Of a stretch of DNA of 64,000 nt, positions 18,986-27,989 are shown in pieces; the stretch's first letter is position 1; the number at the start of each line of letters is the position of its first letter. Where the stretch lies: assembly GCF_030269905.1 (NCBI RefSeq), contig NZ_BSVC01000013.1, positions 23,912 to 87,911 on the forward strand, in the 5' to 3' direction. The notes under the pieces are model-generated. The model was not told the origin of the DNA and did not search any database. It was given only the letters and a program-made list of their open reading frames with translations. The position numbers and the translations under genes were made by a program. The stretch is from Pelosinus sp. IPA-1. Its GTDB lineage: Bacteria; Bacillota; Negativicutes; DSM-13327.

Positions 18986-20059
18986 ATGACTGAGATTGCA
19001 GTTAAAATGAAAGAAACAGTAGGTACTATGCCACCTGAGGAAAAATTGGGATTTGGCACATACTTTACGGACCATATGTTTACTATGGATTATAATCCAC
19101 AGGAAGGTTGGCATAACCCTACCGTTGCCCCGTATAATGAGTTTTCTGTTTTTCCAGCGGCTATGGTTTTTCATTATGGGCAGGCTATCTTTGAAGGTAT
19201 GAAAGCATTTCGGACGGAAGATGATCGTATTGTTATATTCCGTACAAAAGATTATTTGGAACGGTTCAATCGATCGGCAGATGCTCTTTGCATACCAAAT
19301 ATTGATGTGGCTGTCGTAACAGAAGGCTTAAAAAAAGTCGTGGAAGTTGATAAAAAATGGGTACCAACGAAAGTAGGTACAGCTTTATATATCAGACCAT
19401 TTATTATTGCTACAGATCCTTATGTCGGGGTAAAAGTATCGGATACCTATAAATTATTCATTTTATTATCGCCAGTAGGAGCCTATTATGCAGCAGGATT
19501 TGATCCAGTTAGCATAAAAGTAGAAGATAAATATGTTCGTGCTACCTTAGGCGGTTTGGGAGAAGCAAAAACTCCTGCAAATTATGCAATGAGTCTTAGA
19601 GCGCAAGAGGAAGCAAAAAAAGAAGGTTTTGCTCAAGTACTGTGGTTAGATGCTGTGGAGCGTAAGTATATTGAAGAAGTTGGCACGATGAATATCTTCT
19701 TCAAAATCAACGGTGAAATCGTTACTCCCGATTTAGTTGGTAGTATTTTGGGTGGCATGACAAGAAGAACTGTACTGGAATTGGCTAAGGCATGGGGGAT
19801 AAAAACTTCTGAACGACGTATTTCCGTGGAAGAAATTTTTGCAGCTCATGAAAAAGGTCAACTGGAAGAAGTGTTTGGTACAGGTACAGCTGCTGTTATT
19901 TCACCTGTTGGCGAATTGTCTTGGAAGGGCAAAAGAATTGTCATTAATCATAATAAGACAGGGGAATTTGCTCAAAAATTGTTTGATACAGTAACTGGTA
20001 TACAATATGGTAAACTAGAAGATAAATTCAACTGGATCGATGAAGTAACGAAATTATAA
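18986..20059 (+). CDS. ilvE: Branched-chain amino acid aminotransferase
   Basis: AAGGAGG at 18970-18976 sets ATG 18986 as start; an earlier in-frame ATG at 18965 lies before it. The product has 357 residues and is a fold-type IV PLP aminotransferase of the longer eukaryote/Firmicute type. Landmarks are HYGQAIFEGMKAFR, YIRPFIIATD, the PLP Lys in GLGEAKTPANYAMSL and EEVGTMNIFF. It interconverts Leu, Ile and Val with their keto acids. It may be read through from the arg operon, and a strong terminator follows. Confidence 0.93.
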   Translation: MTEIAVKMKETVGTMPPEEKLGFGTYFTDHMFTMDYNPQEGWHNPTVAPYNEFSVFPAAMVFHYGQAIFEGMKAFRTEDDRIVIFRTKDYLERFNRSADALCIPNIDVAVVTEGLKKVVEVDKKWVPTKVGTALYIRPFIIATDPYVGVKVSDTYKLFILLSPVGAYYAAGFDPVSIKVEDKYVRATLGGLGEAKTPANYAMSLRAQEEAKKEGFAQVLWLDAVERKYIEEVGTMNIFFKINGEIVTPDLVGSILGGMTRRTVLELAKAWGIKTSERRISVEEIFAAHEKGQLEEVFGTGTAAVISPVGELSWKGKRIVINHNKTGEFAQKLFDTVTGIQYGKLEDKFNWIDEVTKL

Positions 20060-20078
20060 GACGTGAATCGAATAAAAA

Positions 20079-20120
20079 AATTAATACCTCCTTTTTTAGG
20101 GAGGTATTAATTTTTTTTTT
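20079..20120 (+). terminator. Intrinsic terminator after ilvE
   Basis: AATTAATACCTCC pairs with GGAGGTATTAATT and is followed by ten T. Confidence 0.92.
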
Positions 20121-20218
20121 GACTAGAAGATAAATAATAAAGGTTTTCCGTAATATTGGGTAGAATAAATTAATATTTATTGTTATTATTCTTACGATTA
20201 TGATGAGGAGTTTGGCCT

Positions 20219-21037
20219 ATGTTGCTACAAATTCAAGGAATTATCTCAACCATTAGCTTATTGGATCTTGTGGATATGGTTATCGTGGCTTTTGTTCTGT
20301 ATAAACTGTATGTGATGATACGTGATACTAGAGCCTTAGCTCTGCTAAAAGGGCTGATTGTTCTCTTGATTGCTACAGTTATCAGTAAATGGCTAGGGCT
20401 TAACGTCATTAACTGGCTACTGAATAAAACCATGACAGTGGTGTTGGTCGCCCTGCCGGTTGTTTTTCAGCCGGAACTTAGGCGTACCCTAGAGCAGTTG
20501 GGGAGAGGCAAGTTATTCAAGAAGAGTGTATTCTTAGATGAACAGGAACAAGAAAATCTATTAGATGAGTTAGGTAAAGCCGTAGCCGTATTAGCCAAAA
20601 ACAAAATTGGTGCCCTTATTGTACTAGAAAGAGAAACAGGTCTTAGTGATTATATTGAAACGGGTATTAAAGTAGATGGTCTTGTTTCTAATGAATTTTT
20701 AATTAATATTTTTATTCCAAATACTCCAATGCATGATGGAGCCGCTATTCTAAGAGGAAATCGCATTATGGCGGCAGGCTGTCTTTTGCCATTGACAGAT
20801 GATCGTAGTTTAAATAAAGAATTGGGTACAAGACACAGAGCTGCTATTGGCATTACAGAGCAAACCGATTCGGCTGTAGTAGTGGTAAGTGAAGAAACAG
20901 GTATTATTTCCCTATCTAGAGGTGGCAGACTCGTTAGGGATCTAGATGCTAATTCTCTAAAAGAAAAATTACGGCCACTGTTTGCCAGTAAAAATCATAC
21001 ATTAGGCAATTTCTTAAACTGGAGGCAGTATTCATAA
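20219..21037 (+). CDS. cdaA: Membrane diadenylate cyclase CdaA
   Basis: A 272-residue protein with three hydrophobic helices in the first 85 residues and a DAC domain that makes c-di-AMP from two ATP. Both catalytic motifs are intact: DGA in PMHDGAAILRG and RHR in LGTRHRAAIGITEQ. RBS GAGGAG. The stop codon overlaps the start of cdaR by one base. The order cdaA-cdaR-...-glmM is the conserved Firmicute cluster linking c-di-AMP to cell-wall precursor synthesis. Confidence 0.96.
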   Translation: MLLQIQGIISTISLLDLVDMVIVAFVLYKLYVMIRDTRALALLKGLIVLLIATVISKWLGLNVINWLLNKTMTVVLVALPVVFQPELRRTLEQLGRGKLFKKSVFLDEQEQENLLDELGKAVAVLAKNKIGALIVLERETGLSDYIETGIKVDGLVSNEFLINIFIPNTPMHDGAAILRGNRIMAAGCLLPLTDDRSLNKELGTRHRAAIGITEQTDSAVVVVSEETGIISLSRGGRLVRDLDANSLKEKLRPLFASKNHTLGNFLNWRQYS

Positions 21038-21957
21038 TGGATAGATTACCGAAGACAAATCTAACAGCAAAAATCGTGGCTCTTGTTTTAGCGGTTATCC
21101 TATGGGTATATGTAATGAATGAACAAAATCCTCCCGTTGAAGTAAATATGGAAGTTCCCTTAGAAATACGCAATACTTCCAGCTCTTTAGTACCTGTAGA
21201 TATTCCTGAATTTGTACGCATTAGGGTACGTGGGCCAAGGACTTTGATCGCTGGACTTTCTCAGCAAGATATAAAAACCTATGTTGATTTGCGAGGGTTA
21301 ACCGAAGGACTTAATACAGCCAAGGTTCACACTACCGTTCCGACGAGTATGGAGGTAGTAGAAGTGATTCCTGATCGCGTTACCTTTCGTCTAGACCGTG
21401 TTGCAAATAGGCAGGTGCCGATTGATGTTAGGTTAGCTGGATCGCCTTCGATTGATAGTGTTGTGGAGAAAATTAATTACAGTACCGTTAATGTAGTGGT
21501 GGAAGGGCCGAAAGGTTTATTAGATACAGTAGCTAAAGCGGTTGCTACAGTGGATGTTTCCGGGAAGAACACTGATTTTACTGTATCTGCCCCCCTTATT
21601 TTACTGGACCAGAATGGTAAAGAAATAGGAGAAGGATTAAGTTTCAACCCGGGAAATGTGTCTGTTACCCTATCTTTTGCACCTAGCGTTAGCAAAAAGG
21701 TTATCGATATCAAACCTAGTGTTACTGGGGAATTGCCAAAGGGATATATTATAAAGCAGCTTGTAACGAATCCTCCTAGAGTGGAAGTAAGTGGCACTCC
21801 TAATGTGGTAGAAAAAACAGAATTTATTTATACGGAACCTATCAATTTGGATGGCATAGACAAAGATAAAGAGTTCGAAGTCAAGTTAGTAGGAAAAGAG
21901 GGCATTGTCATTCCGAAGAAGACGATAAAAGTGAATATTAGTGTAATAAAACAGTAA
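21037..21957 (+). CDS. cdaR: YbbR-domain regulator of CdaA
   Basis: A 306-residue protein with one N-terminal membrane helix (KIVALVLAVILWVYVM) and an extracytoplasmic part made of several YbbR repeats of about 80-90 residues, for example PLEIRNTSSSLVPVDIPEFV and VPIDVRLAGSPSIDSVVEKI. Each repeat carries the usual VxVxGP-like block (IRVRGP, VVVEGP, VEVSGT). In Bacillus, CdaR binds CdaA and tunes its activity. It is translationally coupled to cdaA. Confidence 0.93.
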   Translation: MDRLPKTNLTAKIVALVLAVILWVYVMNEQNPPVEVNMEVPLEIRNTSSSLVPVDIPEFVRIRVRGPRTLIAGLSQQDIKTYVDLRGLTEGLNTAKVHTTVPTSMEVVEVIPDRVTFRLDRVANRQVPIDVRLAGSPSIDSVVEKINYSTVNVVVEGPKGLLDTVAKAVATVDVSGKNTDFTVSAPLILLDQNGKEIGEGLSFNPGNVSVTLSFAPSVSKKVIDIKPSVTGELPKGYIIKQLVTNPPRVEVSGTPNVVEKTEFIYTEPINLDGIDKDKEFEVKLVGKEGIVIPKKTIKVNISVIKQ

Positions 21958-22038
21958 TGATAGAAATACAGAAAAGAAAAAGTATAGGTATGGATGGATA
22001 CTACCTTACTTTCCGATTATAAAGGAGCGAAAAGCTAG

Positions 22039-23634
22039 TTGTTACGGATAATAAATATGCGGGTGCTGCTGGATACCAATACAACAATCAATAAGTTAGC
22101 AGCAAAAAGGCTGAAATTACCACCCCAAGCTGTGCTTGAGGTGGTCATTGTACGTAGGGCTCTTGATGCCCGTCGAAAAAATAATATAAGTTTTGTATAC
22201 ACTCTTGATGTAAAGACGGCGGTTCCAGAGGGGCAAGTATTATCCCGCTTAAAGGGGGATAAGGATGTATCCCAGGTGCCTGAATTTGTAACTGAACCCA
22301 TTATAAAGGGACTAAAAAAAATAGAGCATCCTCCTGTAGTCATTGGCTTAGGACCGGCAGGCATGCTGGCAGCCCTGACCTTAGCGAAACATGGTTATCG
22401 GCCTTTGGTTTTAGAAAGGGGACGAAAAATCGAAGATCGTACAAAAGATGTCAATAAGTTTTGGCAGACAGGGAACTTTGATCCCATTTCCAACGTGCAG
22501 TTTGGAGAAGGGGGCGCAGGAACTTTTTCCGATGGAAAACTGACTACACGTGTAAATGATCCGTTAATGCGCCAGGTGCTGGAGCTTTTCGTTGAGGCGG
22601 GAGCACCCCAAGAGATCACCTATCTTCATAAACCACATATTGGCACTGATAAACTGAGGGATGTTGTAAAGAATATACGGCAAAAAATCATTGCATTAGG
22701 CGGCCAAGTGGAGTTCGAAGCCAAGGTAACAGAGGTTGATATAAAGGATGGACAGCTAAAAGGACTAGTTGTCAATGAAAATAGGTACATCCCCTGTTCT
22801 GTAGCCTTATTTGGAATCGGTCACAGTGCTCGAGACACCTATGAGATGCTTCACAAACAAGGTGTTGCTATGGAGGCAAAGGCCTTTGCCATTGGTGTCC
22901 GTATTGAACATCCTCAGGATGTAATTGATGTATCCCAGTATGGTATTTCCGCAGGGCATTCCCAGCTGCCTGCTGCGGATTATGCTCTTGTATATCATGA
23001 TAAAGACGCAGGACGTACTGCCTACTCTTTTTGCATGTGCCCAGGTGGCCTAGTAGTAGCTGCCTCCTCTGAAACAGGAGGGGTAGTCACCAACGGGATG
23101 AGCCTGTATAATAGAGCATCAGGAGTAGCCAATAGTGCTTTGGTAGTTAATGTTACTCCAGAGGATTTTGGCAATGAAATATTGGGTGGTATTGCATTCC
23201 AGCGCAAATATGAACAATTAGCATTCTCCGTTGGTGGCAGTAATTACCATGCACCGTTACAGACGGTGGGAGATTTTTTGGCAGGGACAACAGGTAATAC
23301 TACTTTTATTACAAAACCAAGTTATCGGCCGGGAACGCTTGCCACGGATCTGCGGCAATGCTTACCACAGTTCGTTACCGATACTCTTGCGAAAGCATTG
23401 CCCGAATTTGAGCGAAAGATTAAAGGTTTTGCTCATCCTGAGGCTATCATGACAGGGGTGGAGACCAGAACCTCTGCACCTGTGCGTATTGTAAGAAAAA
23501 GTGATTTTATTTCTATCAATACAGAAGGATTATATCCGATTGGGGAAGGTGCTGGTTATGCAGGTGGTATCATGAGTGCAGCTCTTGATGGCCTTAACTC
23601 TGCAATTGCTATTATTAAACAATATAAGGTGTAG
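22039..23634 (+). CDS. FAD-dependent oxidoreductase-like protein (COG2509 type)
   Basis: A 531-residue protein starting with TTG at 22039, 11 bases after AAAGGAG; homologues as I know them begin MLRV/MLRI as here. An N-terminal part of about 90 residues (TNTTINKLAAKRLKLPPQAV, then RRALDARRKNNISFVYTLDV) precedes an FAD-binding Rossmann motif PVVIGLGPAGMLAALTLA. Later come NVQFGEGGAGTFSDGKL and a C-terminal FAD motif EGAGYAGGIMSAALDGL. The substrate is unknown. It sits inside the cdaA-cdaR-glmM cluster, a placement seen in several Firmicutes, which hints at a wall- or sugar-related role without proof. Confidence 0.88.
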   Translation: MLRIINMRVLLDTNTTINKLAAKRLKLPPQAVLEVVIVRRALDARRKNNISFVYTLDVKTAVPEGQVLSRLKGDKDVSQVPEFVTEPIIKGLKKIEHPPVVIGLGPAGMLAALTLAKHGYRPLVLERGRKIEDRTKDVNKFWQTGNFDPISNVQFGEGGAGTFSDGKLTTRVNDPLMRQVLELFVEAGAPQEITYLHKPHIGTDKLRDVVKNIRQKIIALGGQVEFEAKVTEVDIKDGQLKGLVVNENRYIPCSVALFGIGHSARDTYEMLHKQGVAMEAKAFAIGVRIEHPQDVIDVSQYGISAGHSQLPAADYALVYHDKDAGRTAYSFCMCPGGLVVAASSETGGVVTNGMSLYNRASGVANSALVVNVTPEDFGNEILGGIAFQRKYEQLAFSVGGSNYHAPLQTVGDFLAGTTGNTTFITKPSYRPGTLATDLRQCLPQFVTDTLAKALPEFERKIKGFAHPEAIMTGVETRTSAPVRIVRKSDFISINTEGLYPIGEGAGYAGGIMSAALDGLNSAIAIIKQYKV

Positions 23635-23676
23635 GGTAACAGATTGTTGCCTAGAGAAGGGAGTAAGTAGATAGAT

Positions 23677-25020
23677 ATGGGTAGACTTTTTGGAACAGAC
23701 GGAGTACGTGGGGTAGCCAATACTCAATTAACACCGGAATTGGCTTTTAAATTAGGTTGGGCAGCAACGACACATTTTGGCAGAGAACATCACACAAGTC
23801 CAACTATGCTAATCGGGCGGGATACACGGATTTCAGGACACATGCTAGAAGCAGCTTTGGCAGCGGGGATTTGTTCTGCAGGAGGACATGCTGTATTATT
23901 AGGCGTTGTACCAACTCCGGCAGTAGCGTATTTAGCTGGTAAAATGAATGCGCAAGCAGGTGTAGTAATTTCTGCTTCTCATAATCCATATCCAGATAAT
24001 GGGATCAAATTTTTTGCTGGTACAGGCTATAAATTACCTGATGCGGTAGAAGATGAATTGGAAGAATTGGTAAGCAGCTACAAAGAAGACATGGATCGTC
24101 CTGTTGCCGATGGTATTGGCACCATTGTTCATCGACATGATTTGCTTAAAGTTTACATTGATTACTTAGTAAGTACTGTAGATGTTGACTTTAAAGGCTT
24201 AAAAATGGTAGTCGATTGTGCTAATGGAGCGGCTTATGAAGTAGGACCTATTGTATACCAACGTTTGGGTGCTGAGGTTATTACTATAAATGACAAACCG
24301 ACAGGTATAAATATTAATGATAAATGTGGCTCTACCCATATGGAGGAACTACAGAAAGCAGTTGTAGATCATCAAGCGCATTTTGGCATTGCCCATGATG
24401 GGGATGCGGACCGTTGCCTTGCAGTAGACGAAAAGGGCGAAATCATCGATGGCGATCAAATGATGGTTATCTGTACATTAGACCGCTTAAAAGAAAACAA
24501 ACTAAAAGACAATACTCTTGTTGCAACGGTTATGAGTAATATCGGCTTGTACCAAGCGATAAAAAAGGCAGGGGGAAAAGTCGAAGTAACGGCTGTTGGT
24601 GATCGTTATGTACTAGAAGCCATGCTAGAAAAGTCATTGATGTTAGGCGGCGAGCAGTCAGGACACGTTATTTTTGCTGAGTATAGCACAACAGGTGATG
24701 GTGTATTAACCGCATTGCAATTAATTGCTGCTTTGAAAAAAAGTGGCAAGAGTATGTCGGAATTAGCTTCTGTTATGACCAGGTATCCTCAATTGCTTGT
24801 GAACGTTCGCGTAGCAAGTAAAAATGGCTGGGAAGAAAATCAAGCGATTAAAGCTGCCATTGATAAAGGGAATTTAGATTTAGGTGATAATGGACGTATT
24901 TTAGTTCGTCCCTCTGGCACGGAGCAATTGATTCGTGTAATGGCAGAAGGACCAAGTATGGAAGAGTTAGATCGTATTGTAAATGAAATTGCTGCAGTTG
25001 TAAAAAAAGAACAAGGATGA
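23677..25020 (+). CDS. glmM: Phosphoglucosamine mutase
   Basis: A 447-residue hexose-phosphate mutase converting glucosamine-6-P to glucosamine-1-P. The signature start GRLFGTDGVRGVAN is followed by the phospho-serine loop VISASHNPYPDNGIKFF, the Mg-binding DGDADR, the sugar-binding GGEQSGH and the phosphate-binding RPSGTEQLIRVM. GlmM acts directly after GlmS in UDP-GlcNAc synthesis, and glmS lies downstream. RBS GAAGGGAG. Confidence 0.97.
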   Translation: MGRLFGTDGVRGVANTQLTPELAFKLGWAATTHFGREHHTSPTMLIGRDTRISGHMLEAALAAGICSAGGHAVLLGVVPTPAVAYLAGKMNAQAGVVISASHNPYPDNGIKFFAGTGYKLPDAVEDELEELVSSYKEDMDRPVADGIGTIVHRHDLLKVYIDYLVSTVDVDFKGLKMVVDCANGAAYEVGPIVYQRLGAEVITINDKPTGININDKCGSTHMEELQKAVVDHQAHFGIAHDGDADRCLAVDEKGEIIDGDQMMVICTLDRLKENKLKDNTLVATVMSNIGLYQAIKKAGGKVEVTAVGDRYVLEAMLEKSLMLGGEQSGHVIFAEYSTTGDGVLTALQLIAALKKSGKSMSELASVMTRYPQLLVNVRVASKNGWEENQAIKAAIDKGNLDLGDNGRILVRPSGTEQLIRVMAEGPSMEELDRIVNEIAAVVKKEQG

Positions 25021-25053
25021 GTTGACCAAAGTCACTCTTTATATTACAATGAG

Positions 25054-25089
25054 ATATGCAAAGGAGCACACTAGTGCTCCTTTGCATAT
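25054..25089. promoter_or_regulatory. Perfect 16-bp hairpin between glmM and the glmS leader
   Basis: ATATGCAAAGGAGCAC at 25054-25069 is exactly complementary to 25074-25089 with loop ACTA. No T tract follows, so termination is uncertain. TATAATATAAAT directly after it (25091 on) could be a -10 region for the glmS transcript. Confidence 0.6.
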
Positions 25090-25113
25090 GTATAATATAA
25101 ATGGAGGTGAGAA

Positions 25114-25173
25114 ATGGATAAACAACGAAATTTTAGTAGAAACTATTCTTTACTAGACTATGAACAGTTATGA
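25114..25173 (+). CDS. 19-residue leader ORF ahead of the glmS ribozyme
   Basis: GGAGGTGAG followed by ATG at 25114 gives the peptide MDKQRNFSRNYSLLDYEQL and a TGA at 25171-25173. The ribosome binding site is as good as that of any gene nearby. The stop lies only 7 bases before the predicted ribozyme cleavage point (25180/25181). I do not recognise the peptide. It may be a translated leader that affects folding or stability of the ribozyme RNA, or chance. Confidence 0.45.
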   Translation: MDKQRNFSRNYSLLDYEQL

Positions 25174-25174
25174 T

Positions 25175-25365
25175 CTAATAGCGCTGGAGCTTGCTTATCA
25201 TCATTCACATTTTTGTAGTATCTCTTTAGGGGATATTCAAGCAAGCAGACGAGGAAGAGGTTTATCGAAAATTCAGCGGATACCTCTCGGCTACTCTGCA
25301 GCCGCCAAACAGCGACAAAACTGTAGGGCAACTTACAGGACAAAACGTCTGAGGCAGATTTAACA
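25175..25365 (+). ncRNA. glmS ribozyme/riboswitch
   Basis: The cleavage-site segment TA/GCGCTGGAGCTTGC at 25179-25192 can pair with AGCAAGC near 25250 as helix P1. The conserved core follows: GACGAGGAAGAGGTTTATCG (25248-25267), then TTCAGCGGAT and CTCTCGG. The 3' pseudoknot part is CTGTAGGGCAACTTACAGG and GACAAAACGTCTGAGGCAG. These match, in order, the glmS ribozyme consensus. Glucosamine-6-phosphate triggers self-cleavage at 25180/25181 and lowers GlmS synthesis. The glmS start codon lies 44 bases downstream. Confidence 0.93.
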
Positions 25366-25408
25366 GAATGATTTGATTTTTGTATTGAAATTTAGGAGGA
25401 ATTACCAT

Positions 25409-27238
25409 ATGTGTGGTATTGTTGGTTATATCGGCCCTAAGCAGGCCTCAACATTTTTGATTGAAGGTTTAAGTAAATTAGAGTATCGGGGTTATGACTC
25501 TGCCGGTATTGCTGTATATGATGGAACTCAGGTTCATGTGGAAAAAAGTGTTGGCCGCTTGGCTAACTTAGAAAAAAAATTAGATAATGAACAATTAATC
25601 GGTAATTTAGGAATTGGTCATACTCGTTGGGCAACTCATGGTCGTCCTTCTGATGTAAATTCTCATCCTCATACAGATTGTACTGGAGATTTCGTAGTCG
25701 TGCATAACGGTATCATCGAAAACTATATGCACCTCAAAGAAAAACTCATTGCCAAAGGTCATGTATTTACTTCTGAAACAGATACAGAAGTAGTAGCTCA
25801 TTTAGTAGAAGAGCATTACAAAGGTGATTTTGAAGCGGCAGTCAAAAAAGTATTGTCTGAAATTGAAGGCTCTTATGCTTTGGTGTTTATGACCAAACAT
25901 GAACCAGATAAAATTATTTGTACGAAACAAGATAATCCTTTGGTTATTGGCTTGGGTGAAGGGGAGAACTTTATTGCTTCCGACATTCCTGCTATCATTA
26001 ATCGTACTCGTAAAACCTATATATTAAGTGACGGTGAATTGGCTGTTGTCACGAGGGACTCTGTATGGGTTATGAATCGTCAAGGTGTACCCATCACTAA
26101 AAAAGTATTTGAAGTAAATTGGGATGCAGAAGCAGCTGAAAAAGGCGGCTATGAGCATTTCATGATCAAAGAAATCTACGAACAACCAAAAGCAATTCGC
26201 GAAACCATGTCTAGCCGTTTAGCAAAAGATGATAGCCATATCATACTAGACGAATTAAAATGGACGAAACACGAAGTAGCAGCTATTAAGAAAGTTGTAA
26301 TCGTAGCTTGCGGTACAGCGTATCATGCTGGTATCGTAGGAAAATATTATATTGAATCCTTGGCGCGCATACCAGTCGAAGTAGATGTTGCATCTGAATT
26401 CCGCTACCGTTCGCCGTTAGTGGATGAAAATACGCTAGCTATCGTAGTCAGCCAATCAGGTGAAACTCTTGATACCTTAGCTGCTTTGAAAGAGGCCAAA
26501 CGTCTTGGTGCCAAAACGTTGGCAATTACCAATGTAGTAGGTTCTTCCATTTCTCGTGAAGCGGATCAAGTAATATATACTTGGGCAGGTCCAGAAATCG
26601 CAGTAGCATCTACAAAAGCATATACTACTCAGCTTGTGAGTATGGCAATGCTGGCAATTTATATTGCCGGACTACGCGAGAACATTTCAGCCGAACGCAG
26701 TCGCGAACTTATTTCCGGCTTGCGTAACCTACCAGCTCAATTGCATGAGATCCTTGAAGATGTAGAATCCATTAAAACTTTTGCTCAACAATACGGTTTT
26801 AATGAAGATGTATTCTTCATTGGACGTTCATTGGATTACGCGGTAGCATTAGAAGGCGCTCTCAAACTAAAAGAAATTTCCTATATCCATGCAGAAGCTT
26901 ATGCTGCTGGTGAATTGAAACATGGTACCTTGGCTCTGATTATTGAAGGCGTACCTGTTATCGCATTAGCTACGCAGCATGATGTATATGATAAAACCCT
27001 AAGTAACATTAAGGAAGTCAAAGCCCGTGATGCTGTTGTTATCGGTATCGCTCAGCAAGGTGATGACCAAATTAAAAAATACGTAGATCATGCGATCTTC
27101 ATCCCTCAAGCCGACAAATTCTTGGCTCCAATACTTGCAGTTATTCCACTTCAATTATTGGCGTACTACGCTGCCATCACTCGTGGTTGTGACGTAGATA
27201 AACCAAGAAACTTGGCGAAGTCAGTAACAGTAGAATAG
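25409..27238 (+). CDS. glmS: Glutamine-fructose-6-phosphate aminotransferase
   Basis: ATG 25409 (AGGAGG upstream) is required because the mature enzyme needs Cys as residue 2, and the protein then begins MCGIVGYIG. It has 609 residues: an N-terminal glutaminase domain (GHTRWATHG, HNGIIENY) followed by two SIS domains that bind fructose-6-P (ACGTAYHAG, VVSQSGETLDTL) and the invariant tail RGCDVDKPRNLAKSVTVE. It makes glucosamine-6-P and is controlled by the ribozyme directly upstream. Its last codons and terminator recur in the following 10 kb. Confidence 0.98.
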   Translation: MCGIVGYIGPKQASTFLIEGLSKLEYRGYDSAGIAVYDGTQVHVEKSVGRLANLEKKLDNEQLIGNLGIGHTRWATHGRPSDVNSHPHTDCTGDFVVVHNGIIENYMHLKEKLIAKGHVFTSETDTEVVAHLVEEHYKGDFEAAVKKVLSEIEGSYALVFMTKHEPDKIICTKQDNPLVIGLGEGENFIASDIPAIINRTRKTYILSDGELAVVTRDSVWVMNRQGVPITKKVFEVNWDAEAAEKGGYEHFMIKEIYEQPKAIRETMSSRLAKDDSHIILDELKWTKHEVAAIKKVVIVACGTAYHAGIVGKYYIESLARIPVEVDVASEFRYRSPLVDENTLAIVVSQSGETLDTLAALKEAKRLGAKTLAITNVVGSSISREADQVIYTWAGPEIAVASTKAYTTQLVSMAMLAIYIAGLRENISAERSRELISGLRNLPAQLHEILEDVESIKTFAQQYGFNEDVFFIGRSLDYAVALEGALKLKEISYIHAEAYAAGELKHGTLALIIEGVPVIALATQHDVYDKTLSNIKEVKARDAVVIGIAQQGDDQIKKYVDHAIFIPQADKFLAPILAVIPLQLLAYYAAITRGCDVDKPRNLAKSVTVE

Positions 27239-27333
27239 GTAAATGATAACCGCTCCTATCCTCAAAATGTTTGAGGATAGGAGCGGTTTTGTGTTAGGTA
27301 TTTAGATAAGCTCGTTAGAATAGCTCTATTGGC
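27179..27333 (+). repeat. Original glmS 3' end, terminator and flank (parent of the repeat family)
   Basis: This stretch includes the last codons of glmS from ACTCGTGGTTGTGAC (27179-27193), the stop, the terminator stem 27249-27287 and the flank TATTTAGATAAGCTCGTTAG from 27299. Parts of it recur at 27990-28056, 28205-28243, 29188-29272, 36615-36674 and 36985-37097. Confidence 0.85.
27249..27290 (+). terminator. glmS terminator
   Basis: ACCGCTCCTATCCTCAAA and TTTGAGGATAGGAGCGGT form a perfect 18-bp stem followed by TTTTG. Confidence 0.9.
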
Positions 27334-27355
27334 ATAGAAAAAAATGAATTGTTTT

Positions 27356-27383
27356 ATCATAATTATGATATAATAATATCATA
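27356..27383 (+). promoter_or_regulatory. Operator/promoter of the toxin-antitoxin pair
   Basis: Two overlapping palindromes, ATCATAATTATGAT (27356-27369) and TATGATAT-AATA-ATATCATA (27364-27383), lie just before the antitoxin gene and contain TATAAT-like hexamers. This is the usual layout for antitoxin-complex autorepression. Confidence 0.6.
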
Positions 27384-27405
27384 ATAAAAACATGAGGTGA
27401 GTATA

Positions 27406-27672
27406 ATGCCTGTTATACGTCCGGTTTCTGATTTGCGAAATAAGACCCCCGAAATTGAGGAAATCTGTATCAAAGAACAAAAGCCAGTTTTCATCACCAA
27501 GAACGGAAATGGTCACTTGGTAGTAATGAGTCAAAGACTATATGAGGAACAGCAAGCACTTATGGAGTTATATGACAAACTGGATGAAGCCGAAGTCCAA
27601 AGTGCGGCAGGAGCCAAGCGAATACCTCATCGTGAAGTTATGGCAAGGCTAAGGGCACGGCTTAATGGCTAA
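27406..27672 (+). CDS. Phd/YefM-family antitoxin
   Basis: An 88-residue protein; ATG 27406 follows GAGGTGA, and the in-frame GTG at 27397 lies within that RBS. The N-terminal part MPVIRPVSDLRNKTPEIEEI, then KPVFITKNGNGHLVVMS, is typical of Phd/YefM DNA-binding antitoxins; the C-terminal half would wrap the toxin. It overlaps the toxin start by 8 bases. The module is bracketed by copies of the glmS 3' end. Confidence 0.9.
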   Translation: MPVIRPVSDLRNKTPEIEEICIKEQKPVFITKNGNGHLVVMSQRLYEEQQALMELYDKLDEAEVQSAAGAKRIPHREVMARLRARLNG

Positions 27673-27967
27673 GTATAGCGTAGAATATTTGCCATTGGCT
27701 TATGATGATTTAGAAGATATTTTTACTTATATCGTCGCAGATAATCCCGAAGCTGCGGCAGCTCTCTTGATTGAGATTGATGTAGCTATCCTTCATTTAG
27801 AAGACTTTCCTGAGATGGGAGTCAACCTTAAAAACCGGAGATTATCCAATAAAGGCTATAAAATGCTTGTTGTTAATGACTACCTGGTGTTTTATGTTGT
27901 AGTTGGTACCATTGTAGAAATCAGGCGCATAGTTTCCAGCAAGCGAAACTATACGAAATTGCTTTAA
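27665..27967 (+). CDS. RelE/ParE-family toxin
   Basis: A 100-residue basic protein of the RelE/ParE fold: KYSVEYLPLAYDDLEDIFTY at the start, LEDFPEMGVNL in the middle and YLVFYVVVGTIVEIRRIVSS near the end. Its start lies inside the antitoxin gene, the standard coupled arrangement. ParE-like members hit gyrase and RelE-like members cut mRNA; which applies here cannot be told. The protein looks full length. Confidence 0.88.
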   Translation: MAKYSVEYLPLAYDDLEDIFTYIVADNPEAAAALLIEIDVAILHLEDFPEMGVNLKNRRLSNKGYKMLVVNDYLVFYVVVGTIVEIRRIVSSKRNYTKLL

Positions 27968-27989
27968 AAAATACAATTATACTACTGTA

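Noticed and set aside
25160..25363. 67-codon frame across the glmS leader
   Set aside because: It coincides with the ribozyme, whose conserved RNA elements explain the sequence better than a protein.
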